A DNA stretch of 21,368 nucleotides from Coriobacteriia bacterium (lineage in GTDB: Bacteria > Actinomycetota > Coriobacteriia > WRKU01 > WQUG01): the NCBI GenBank assembly GCA_009785705.1, contig WQVS01000009.1, positions 1 through 21,368 on the forward strand. Reading direction: 5' to 3'. The stretch's first letter is position 1; each line of letters begins with the position of its first letter. The notes beneath the pieces were generated by a model that saw nothing but the letters and a program-made list of their open reading frames with translations, was not told the origin of the DNA and did no database searches. Of this stretch, positions 1 through 5,942 are shown in pieces. Position numbers and translations under genes: made by a program.

Positions 1-708
1 GACGGCGCAACCGTCCTGCCCCTAGCACCCTCGCAAGACCATAAGCGTGTGGGAGAAGGGGACACAGGCCCCAATACAGGTGGAATGGGCTGTTACTCGC
101 CCGTCCCCAGTGTTAACGATGAGCAGCTTGCACAGATGACAGCGATTCTTGAGCGCACAGCAGCTGCCCTAGTTGAAGAAGGAATCGAATATCGTGGCAT
201 CCTCTATGCTGGCTTTATGCTGACGGAGGAGGGCCCACAAATACTAGAGTTCAACGTGCGTTTTGGCGACCCTGAAACCCAGGTTCTGCTGCCGCGCCTT
301 AAGACCGATTTGGCACAAGTGATGATGAAGACGGCCCGCGGTGAGCTAGCAGGCATGACCCTAGACTTCGTAGATGCGGTGGCGGTAAGCGTCGTCCTTG
401 CCAGCGCAGGTTATCCAGGTGACATCACAACGGGACTCCCCATTACTGGCATCGATGCTGCTAAGGCAACTGTGCCAGACGCAGATTCCGCAGCGGCACT
501 GCACATTTATCACGCAGGTACCAAGCTGCGCGATACAGATGGAGGCGACGCTGAGCTTGTCACGGCAGGCGGCCGCGTCATGAATGTAACAGCGCTTGCT
601 CCTACTTTTGAAGAGGCAATCGAAATGGCTTATCGAGCAGCGGAGTGTGTCCAATTCGAAGGAGTATTTAGTCGTCCCGACATAGCCCAAAGAGCACTAG
701 GCGCTTAA
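1..708 (+). CDS. purD: Phosphoribosylamine-glycine ligase (GAR synthetase), C-terminal part, 5' end outside window
   Basis: The frame is open from base 1, so this is the 3' part (235 codons plus stop) of a longer gene; a GTG at 49 is internal, not a start. PurD joins phosphoribosylamine and glycine using ATP, an early step of purine synthesis in the cytosol. The visible part begins inside the ATP-grasp domain: the family stretch DHKRVGEGDTGPNTGGMG spans bases 37-90, and the GARS signature RFGDPETQVL lies near bases 259-288. The remainder, ending near residue 235, matches the C-terminal PurD subdomain (VVLASAGYPG). The usual length is about 420 aa, so a little under half is missing. The gene is followed directly by a palindromic repeat element that may end the transcript. 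Identification is from motifs and is firm. Confidence 0.96.
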   Translation, partial: DGATVLPLAPSQDHKRVGEGDTGPNTGGMGCYSPVPSVNDEQLAQMTAILERTAAALVEEGIEYRGILYAGFMLTEEGPQILEFNVRFGDPETQVLLPRLKTDLAQVMMKTARGELAGMTLDFVDAVAVSVVLASAGYPGDITTGLPITGIDAAKATVPDADSAAALHIYHAGTKLRDTDGGDAELVTAGGRVMNVTALAPTFEEAIEMAYRAAECVQFEGVFSRPDIAQRALGA

Positions 709-709
709 T

Positions 710-795
710 CTCAAGCACTGATTTTTTCATGCAGAATGCTCACGCAGTTCCAGTATGCTTCGCTTCCACATAGAAAAATCAGCACTAACCTTGAG
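710..795. repeat. Palindromic REP/MITE-like element, copy A
   Basis: This is an imperfect inverted repeat filling most of the purD to 836 gap. The outer arms CTCAAG (710-715) and CTTGAG (790-795) pair, followed by ACTGATTTTT on the left and AAAAATCAGCACT on the right. The centre holds AATGCTCACGCAG and GCTTCGCTTCC, which recur in nearly the same form in copy B at 10952-11045. The element could act as a transcript-end structure for purD, but there is no clean U-tract. Function unknown. Confidence 0.7.
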
Positions 796-835
796 CACCT
801 GAAGCTTTCCATTAGATGAACTTGAGGATTTCCTT

Positions 836-1288
836 ATGATAGACGTAAAAAAACTGTTTCCACAGGCAGGGGTACGTACGCAACTCTTTTTCGCGGCTGT
901 GATTTGGCTCATTGGTGCAGGAATGATACTGCGCCTTGCTATGATTTACCTAGTTCAAGTGGGGACTGAGCACTGGTGGATTCCTCCCATTGGCTTAACT
1001 CTAGGTTTGGTCAAAGCCTATTTTCTTATGATTCCCAGTGCTGCAAAAACAATAGAGCGCGTTAGAGGCCATGGACGCAATTGGATTTTCAATAGCTATG
1101 CCCCGCGCGTATATCTCATGGTAGGTGGCATGATTGCCGCAGGAATAGCTCTGCGCCTACTAGGTCCGACAGATATCTTGGCCTATCAAATGTTCTTAGC
1201 AGTGCTTTACTTGATAATTGGTATTGGGATGCTTTTGTCGGTTGGGGTGTTCCTAGCAGCTCTACGCAAATCCCGCAGGAAGCTCTAG
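836..1288 (+). CDS. Small four-helix integral membrane protein, family not recognised
   Basis: This 150-residue protein starts with ATG after a clear GAGGA ribosome site at 824-828, seven bases upstream. Hydrophobic segments lie at about residues 17-40, 50-67, 93-111 and 117-142, with a positively charged loop (RVRGHGR) between the two pairs and a basic C-terminus (RKSRRKL). Both pairs contain a similar motif, GAGMILRL (27-34) and AAGIALRL (101-108), hinting at an internal duplication of a two-helix unit. I see no catalytic motif and assign no function. The gene meets the minus-strand cyclo-ligase gene tail to tail, sharing four bases (CTAG) at 1285-1288. The coding potential is good because of the ribosome site, membrane pattern and fit between neighbours. 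Confidence 0.8.
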   Translation: MIDVKKLFPQAGVRTQLFFAAVIWLIGAGMILRLAMIYLVQVGTEHWWIPPIGLTLGLVKAYFLMIPSAAKTIERVRGHGRNWIFNSYAPRVYLMVGGMIAAGIALRLLGPTDILAYQMFLAVLYLIIGIGMLLSVGVFLAALRKSRRKL

Positions 1289-1908
1289 ACGCCCAGTACT
1301 TTCTGGGGTGTGATGATGTAGTCCATCTTAATGTCATGCGATTCTGATGGCAGCTGGTCGAAAACCGTTTCTTCAAAGCTTATTCCTACCAAGAGGGGAC
1401 ACTTCAGCTGCTTCTTCAACAGGGGGGCTAGCAATTGGTCATAGTAGCCTTTTCCGTAGCCTAGCCTATTTCCCTGAAGGTCGAAAGCTACTCCTGGTAC
1501 TAGCATCACGGCGATATCCTCTGCGCTTACTAGGGGCATGTCCATTCCTGGTTCAGGGATTCCGAAACTACCTGGCAACAAGTCTTCAAGTAGCGCAAAG
1601 TGCATGGACAACTTTCCTTTACCCGCTACGCGGGGGAAGGCCATGTTTGGACGCACTCTGCCCCTTGATTCCAGCAGGTCGAGGAAGCCATTGGGATTGG
1701 GCTCACCCTTACTAGGAGCATAGCTGGCGAAGCAGCAGGCTTGACCGGCATTGCACTGGTCTAAGATTGCGCCCACTTCGGGCACTGAAAGAAGCTGGCC
1801 CGCAATGAGAGATGTCGACCTCAAAATGAAGTCGACATCTTGTGATAGTTCTGCGCGTACAGCTAGCGCTTCTTTGCGCATTTGCTGTTTTTGCAAGGCT
1901 TTATCCAT
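1285..1908 (-). CDS. 5-formyltetrahydrofolate cyclo-ligase (5,10-methenyl-THF synthetase)
   Basis: This 207-residue protein has the usual length for the family. It would convert 5-formyl-THF plus ATP to 5,10-methenyl-THF in the cytosol, returning a stored folate to the one-carbon pool. The N-terminal basic segment (KQQMRKEALAVRAEL, 7-21) matches the family start, and the diagnostic motif LVPGVAFD (136-143) followed by GNRLGYGKGYYDQLL (146-160) is the phosphate-binding and active-site region. The C-terminal LVGISFEETVFDQLP is also typical. The start codon (1906-1908) overlaps the stop of the upstream acidic membrane protein by one base (TAATG on the minus strand), so the two are translationally coupled. 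The gene is often named ygfA or fau in other organisms; I leave the symbol blank. Confidence 0.95.
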   Translation of the reverse strand: MDKALQKQQMRKEALAVRAELSQDVDFILRSTSLIAGQLLSVPEVGAILDQCNAGQACCFASYAPSKGEPNPNGFLDLLESRGRVRPNMAFPRVAGKGKLSMHFALLEDLLPGSFGIPEPGMDMPLVSAEDIAVMLVPGVAFDLQGNRLGYGKGYYDQLLAPLLKKQLKCPLLVGISFEETVFDQLPSESHDIKMDYIITPQKVLGV

Positions 1909-3248
1909 TAAGGGTTTTCGTTATCAATTGTAACTTCACCATAATCTTCTTCGCCCAGTAAATCATCTAGGTAGATGGGCTCATCCTCAAAGGGAATATC
2001 TTCAGATCCTTCATCGTCCCAATCGAAGTCATCCATCATGCTCTCATCAAGGAAGAATTCTTCGCCTAGTTCATCAAGGAAGTTTTCATCATCCCAGTCA
2101 AAGTCAAGTTCGGCTCCGCCCATTTCTTGCTCTTGCTCCCACATGCGTTCTTGCTGTGCTTGCCAGGGGCCAGCCATGGAATAGGTAACAACAGCGAAAG
2201 AGAGCAAGAAAATAAGCATTGCTGCCAGCGCTGCGCGTGCAGGACGAATCTCTTTGCCTTCTTCATGCTTTTGCACATTCGACCCAATAGCCCATGCACT
2301 AAAGATGGCAGTCCAAAGGGAGGCAAACAGTAAGGGTACGAAGAGGCCTAGGATAAGCAAGGTACCTGCAAATAGCCAGAATTCCTCTATAAAGACAGAG
2401 AAGCTCTCCATTTGGAAATTTCTGTCCAGTACATAAATCACCACTGCAATCGCGTAAGCAATAATGGCATGAATCGAGGCAATAACAATTGCTATCAAGT
2501 AGCGAGCAACAGGCTTTGGAGGAAGGATCTCCTTATCTGTGTAGACCTTGATGCCACGAGTAACTCCTCCATGAATAGTGAGCAGTATAAGGGGCAGTAC
2601 AAAGAGTAAAGTTTGCAAGGCGATAAGACTTAAATCCATGTGCACAAGGAAAGGCGGTATCGCCTCTATTCCTAGCATAGGATCTGCCTCTGCAAGCAGG
2701 CGGTCTGCGTAAAGCATCAGGCTGTTTTGTCCTAGGTAAACAAAGGCCATGGTGCAAAGCCACAGCACTACCCAGCTTAGATGTTGAGGGAATATCCAGC
2801 TGATTCCTTTGCCGGCACTACTAAAGATATTGCGCAGCTCATCGCCTGCTGTTTCAGAGTTAAGCAGGGCAGGTTCATCTTTGGCGCTCTTGTCTTTGAC
2901 GTCCTTCCCAGCCTTCTTTTCAGAAGATGCATCAGAGTCGTCTGAAGAATCATCAGATTCTTTCGCGTCAGAATCGTCGGCCTTAGAATTGGCCTCAGCC
3001 TCAGTCTCAGAATCAGTCTCAGAATCTGAAGCAGCATCGCCAGACTCTTCAGTGCCAGAATCATCAGAATCCACTACGTCAGAATCATCTGATTCCGATA
3101 CCTTAGATTCATCCGAATCAGCTGCGTCTGACTCTGGTGTTCCCTTTATATCAGAATCCTTGCCTTCGACGGATTTATCGTCCTCAGTGGGCTTATCTTC
3201 CGTCTTTTCTTCTGGGGTATCCAGATTCTTTTTTTCTTTGTCATCCAT
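1908..3248 (-). CDS. Polytopic membrane protein with Asp/Ser-rich N-terminal domain and acidic C-terminal tail
   Basis: This 446-residue protein belongs to no family I recognise. Residues 1-128 are low-complexity Asp/Glu/Ser/Lys sequence with many SD and ESD units. Residues 158-358 hold about five membrane segments (158-175, 205-225, 249-273, 290-318, 338-358). Residues 368-446 are again strongly acidic and contain the unit FDWDDE twice (383-388 and 408-413). A TM count of five puts the two acidic ends on opposite sides of the membrane, though the prediction is by eye. The start at 3246-3248 is preceded on the minus strand by AGGA about 13 bases upstream, which is a rather long spacing. The gene overlaps the cyclo-ligase start by one base, so it probably shares the transcript. 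A DUF-type permease-like protein is possible; no transport motif is visible. Confidence 0.85.
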   Translation of the reverse strand: MDDKEKKNLDTPEEKTEDKPTEDDKSVEGKDSDIKGTPESDAADSDESKVSESDDSDVVDSDDSGTEESGDAASDSETDSETEAEANSKADDSDAKESDDSSDDSDASSEKKAGKDVKDKSAKDEPALLNSETAGDELRNIFSSAGKGISWIFPQHLSWVVLWLCTMAFVYLGQNSLMLYADRLLAEADPMLGIEAIPPFLVHMDLSLIALQTLLFVLPLILLTIHGGVTRGIKVYTDKEILPPKPVARYLIAIVIASIHAIIAYAIAVVIYVLDRNFQMESFSVFIEEFWLFAGTLLILGLFVPLLFASLWTAIFSAWAIGSNVQKHEEGKEIRPARAALAAMLIFLLSFAVVTYSMAGPWQAQQERMWEQEQEMGGAELDFDWDDENFLDELGEEFFLDESMMDDFDWDDEGSEDIPFEDEPIYLDDLLGEEDYGEVTIDNENP

Positions 3249-3313
3249 AATAAATTTGTTGTCCTAACTACTTCTCTTTGCAGCCTTCCCGCTGACTCTG
3301 CCTAAGTCTATTT

Positions 3314-3347
3314 CACACAGTCTGCACTTGCACACAGTCTATACTTG
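3314..3347. repeat. 17-bp direct tandem repeat, two copies
   Basis: CACACAGTCTGCACTTG (3314-3330) is followed at once by CACACAGTCTATACTTG (3331-3347); 15 of 17 bases agree. It lies in the 105-base gap between the HAD phosphatase stop and the start of the acidic membrane protein on the minus strand, where the operon promoter or the HAD terminator would be expected. No confident promoter could be drawn here. Confidence 0.85.
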
Positions 3348-3353
3348 CCAAGC

Positions 3354-4283
3354 CTAGGCATCACATTTACAGGCAAGTATAGCACGCACCAACTCTGCCC
3401 AACCATCTCCCTGTGCCCTCTCAGTAACATAGGCATTAGGCATGCCACGAAGCGCATCTTCCATATGGGGTGAGCGTAAAGAATTCTGCAACATAAAGAT
3501 GGCTGCAACTTCTGGCCCGCACTCTAGGTCTGCCATGCCATCACCCACCATCAACGCCTCATCCTTACTCAAGCCGCGATGAGCAAGGTCTGCCTTAATC
3601 GCATTTCCCTTTGTGGCGCCCGTTGGGGCTAGGTGATAAGCACGAATAGGCTCATCACTTTCCATCAGGGTATGAGCAGAGGGCGCAATAACACCGTTTT
3701 CTATCAGGCTTATGGGAATATCTAGTTCAGTAAAAAGCAGATTAGCCTTTGCCGCATCAACGCGTCCGCGCAAGACATTAGTTGCCTGCCTGTTAACATT
3801 CCAGGGACTGTGATATTCAATCTGACCAGGAAAGGCAGCAAAGAGTTTTTCCATAGCTCCACTGGCATTGATAAGGTCAAGCGGGGTCACGTCCTCAGAG
3901 GTGCACGCACGTAAGTCATCAGGCCAGCTGGGTGCGTCGTAGATGTTCTCCCGTACCCCCTTATCAGCATGCCAGTACGATCTAACGGCACCAGCCTCAC
4001 CGATAAAATCATTCCAGCCGCAAAGGCGTGAAATCTCAATCAACTGGGTAACGCTGCGACCTGTACAGGGCACAATCTCAAAATCTGGATTCAAATTTGC
4101 CTCAACAATAGCATTCGCCGTATTGGCACTAGGCTGACCATTCTCATCAATCAGCAGACATCCACGTTTCCCCAGAACCGTTCCATCAATATCTGTGTAA
4201 AGAACCTTAACGCGGCGGAGTATGTCCAGCAGCTCACCCTCACCTTGCTGTGAGCGCTTTAATTCATCAGAAAAATGTTTCAC
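3354..4283 (-). CDS. HAD-superfamily phosphatase (type IIB, Cof/SPP-like)
   Basis: This 309-residue cytosolic protein carries all four HAD motifs. Motif I is YTDIDGTV with nucleophile D31 and acid D33. Motif II is CTGRS with T74. Motif III is K225 in ATKGNAI. Motif IV is GDGMADLE with D248 and D252. The large insert between motifs II and III (about 80-215) is the C2-type cap of subfamily IIB, as in Cof, sucrose-phosphate phosphatase and mannosyl-3-phosphoglycerate phosphatase. The cap sets the substrate and I cannot name it from sequence; a phosphosugar is likely by analogy. The start codon is GTG (4281-4283), supported by AAAGGGA just upstream on the minus strand and a TATAAT at 4311-4316. 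The gene is divergent from the YugP-type protease. Confidence 0.9.
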   Translation of the reverse strand: MKHFSDELKRSQQGEGELLDILRRVKVLYTDIDGTVLGKRGCLLIDENGQPSANTANAIVEANLNPDFEIVPCTGRSVTQLIEISRLCGWNDFIGEAGAVRSYWHADKGVRENIYDAPSWPDDLRACTSEDVTPLDLINASGAMEKLFAAFPGQIEYHSPWNVNRQATNVLRGRVDAAKANLLFTELDIPISLIENGVIAPSAHTLMESDEPIRAYHLAPTGATKGNAIKADLAHRGLSKDEALMVGDGMADLECGPEVAAIFMLQNSLRSPHMEDALRGMPNAYVTERAQGDGWAELVRAILACKCDA

Positions 4284-4310
4284 TTTGGTTCCCTTTCAGT
4301 CGAATATCCA

Positions 4311-4334
4311 ATTATAGATGATAAAATCTATAGA
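4311..4334. promoter_or_regulatory. Divergent promoter region with perfect 7-bp inverted repeat (candidate operator)
   Basis: In the only divergent gap of the window, TATAGAT (4313-4319) and ATCTATA (4326-4332) form a perfect inverted repeat with a six-base spacer. On the minus strand TATAAT (4316 back to 4311) is an ideal -10 box about 28 bases before the HAD GTG. On the plus strand TATAGA (4329-4334) could be a -10 box for the protease gene. No good -35 box fits either one, so the promoters are tentative. Confidence 0.4.
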
Positions 4335-4382
4335 GAATTTGCACGTATCAAAAAATGAGAGAGCTACGAGAGGGTTCTACAG

Positions 4383-5123
4383 ATGATTTTTGATCCAACC
4401 TTTATAGCCATTATGGTGCTATCAATAGTATTGGGTGGTCTTACTCAGCTATATATCAAAAGCACCTTTAAGAAATACAGCAAGTCTGGACTGACGCGTC
4501 CAGCAAGTGGGGCACAGGTGGCAGAACGCACCCTGCGTCACAGCAATCTGCCCATTGCTGACTCCAGCGGTCACGTAGGTGCAAGCGTTTTTGGTAAGAG
4601 GCCGGTTACCGTTGCACGTTCAACGCAAGGAAAGCTTTCAGACCACTTCGACCCACGCAGCAACACTGTTGCATTGTCAGAGGTAGTCTACGACAAAAGC
4701 ACTATTGCAGCCGCAGCTGTTTCAGCACACGAAGTAGGGCACGCCATTCAAACTGCAGAGGCCTACCTACCCGGCAGAATCCGCACGGCACTTGTGCCTG
4801 TGGCAAACTTTGGTTCATCCATATCTATTTGGCTTATTATTGCAGGTCTTGTCATCTTTAGTGGGGAAGCCTTTGGTCTGCAGCTTATGTGGGCAGGCAT
4901 TGCCCTCTTCAGTGCAGGTGTGCTGTTCCAGCTTGTTACCCTGCCTGTAGAATTCGATGCAAGCAGACGCGCTTTAATCTTGCTGCGTGAGACAGGCACT
5001 TTGACAGAGGCTGAGCTACCAGCAGCACGTAAAGTGTTAACGGCTGCAGCCCTGACTTATGTCGCAGCGGCTTTGATTGCAGTGTTGCAACTACTATACT
5101 GGATAGGTTTGGCTCGGGACTAA
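4383..5123 (+). CDS. YugP-type membrane zinc metallopeptidase (PF04298 family)
   Basis: This 246-residue protein is an integral membrane zinc protease of the neutral zinc metallopeptidase/YugP family, whose cellular substrates are mostly unknown. The family landmarks are all present: DHFDPRSNTVALSEVVY (87-103), the zinc site HEVGH (116-120) inside SAHEVGHAIQ, and a likely third ligand E190 in PVEFDAS. Membrane segments are near 6-24, 145-162, 167-187 and 220-241. The protein starts at ATG 4383 after a GAGAGG ribosome site. It lies 42 bases upstream of the TPR gene in the same direction and may be co-transcribed with the redox module, though YugP proteins occur in many unrelated contexts. The zinc ligands look intact, so the enzyme should be active. 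Confidence 0.92.
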   Translation: MIFDPTFIAIMVLSIVLGGLTQLYIKSTFKKYSKSGLTRPASGAQVAERTLRHSNLPIADSSGHVGASVFGKRPVTVARSTQGKLSDHFDPRSNTVALSEVVYDKSTIAAAAVSAHEVGHAIQTAEAYLPGRIRTALVPVANFGSSISIWLIIAGLVIFSGEAFGLQLMWAGIALFSAGVLFQLVTLPVEFDASRRALILLRETGTLTEAELPAARKVLTAAALTYVAAALIAVLQLLYWIGLARD

Positions 5124-5131
5124 GCACCTTG

Positions 5132-5146
5132 GTGCCCACAGGGCAC
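5132..5146 (+). other. Short perfect hairpin between protease and TPR genes
   Basis: GTGCCC and GGGCAC pair around a three-base loop (ACA), nine bases after the protease stop and directly before the TPR gene's GGAGAG ribosome site (5149-5154). There is no T-run, so it is not a convincing terminator. It could stabilise an mRNA end or do nothing. Confidence 0.4.
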
Positions 5147-5165
5147 TTGGAGAGAATTTATACAG

Positions 5166-5942
5166 ATGAAAAGAGCAGCAGCAAAATACTTGCGCGATGC
5201 AACGCCAGGGCAGCGAAGAGCCGCCTTGGTTGCTGCAATTTTAACCGTTGTCATGCTGCTTGCTGCCATCGCACTTTTCTTTGCGACAGAGATGGAGCTA
5301 CTGCGCCCAACCCCCACAACTGCAGCAGAGACCCAATATCTGCGTGCGCGCAGTGCGGAAAGCAGCGCGATAGAGGCGGCCAGAAATGCGGGGGAAGACA
5401 TCAATACTGCTCCGGCTGTGGTCTCAGCACGCCTTGATGCTGCCAATGCTCAGCTCTCAATGGGACAGCTAAGTATTGCGGCACGTACGCTTGACTTGGT
5501 GCTCAGAGATAATCCATACAACGTGAAAGCCCTTGTTCTGCGCGGGAACATTTACGAAGACTTGGAAGACTGGGGCAATGCAATAGAGACCTATTACTTT
5601 GCTCTAGAGTCTGCAGCCGAGCAAGAGCCAGAGCTACGCCGCGAAGCCTTGCGCGGAATCAGCCACAGCCTAGTGTCATTAGGGCAGCTGCCACAGGCAA
5701 TGGACTCACTCACCCAGGCAGCTTTGATTGTCCCAGAATCGACGACTTTGCATCTTGCAGCGGGGGAGCTCGCCCTTGAACTAGAACGCTGGGAACTTGC
5801 TTCGGCGCACTTCTATTCTGTGCTTCGCTTTGACCCCAGTAATGAGGCTGCACTTGAACATCTCGCCATGTTAGAGCGCGACCATACTGAATCCACTCAA
5901 GACGCGCTTAAGGCACTTACTGAGGGAACCGCCTATGAATGA
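5166..5942 (+). CDS. Membrane-anchored TPR-repeat protein
   Basis: This 258-residue protein has a basic cytosolic N-terminus, one membrane helix at about 19-40 and an outward-facing helical domain. Residues 85-235 contain three to four TPR-like units; clear ones are ALVLRGNIYEDLEDWGNAIE (122-141), LRGISHSLVSLGQLPQAMDS (162-181) and HLAAGELALELERWELASAH (196-215), each with the small/aromatic TPR spacing. TPR domains bind partner proteins and have no enzymatic role. The stop overlaps the next start (ATGAATGA, 5935-5942), so the NHL protein is translationally coupled and is the likely partner. CcmH/NrfG-type TPR proteins assist cytochrome c assembly; the neighbouring cytochrome makes such a role possible, but this is inference. 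Confidence 0.88.
   Translation: MKRAAAKYLRDATPGQRRAALVAAILTVVMLLAAIALFFATEMELLRPTPTTAAETQYLRARSAESSAIEAARNAGEDINTAPAVVSARLDAANAQLSMGQLSIAARTLDLVLRDNPYNVKALVLRGNIYEDLEDWGNAIETYYFALESAAEQEPELRREALRGISHSLVSLGQLPQAMDSLTQAALIVPESTTLHLAAGELALELERWELASAHFYSVLRFDPSNEAALEHLAMLERDHTESTQDALKALTEGTAYE

Noticed and set aside
361..690. 109-codon open frame on the minus strand within purD
   Set aside because: It lies entirely opposite purD, which is well supported by motifs, and its translation is Cys-rich without a match.
2809..3267. Open frame of 152 codons, Ser-rich, on the plus strand
   Set aside because: It is the antisense mirror of the Asp/Ser-rich codons of the acidic membrane protein; the frame stays open because of that repeat, and it has no ribosome site or family match.
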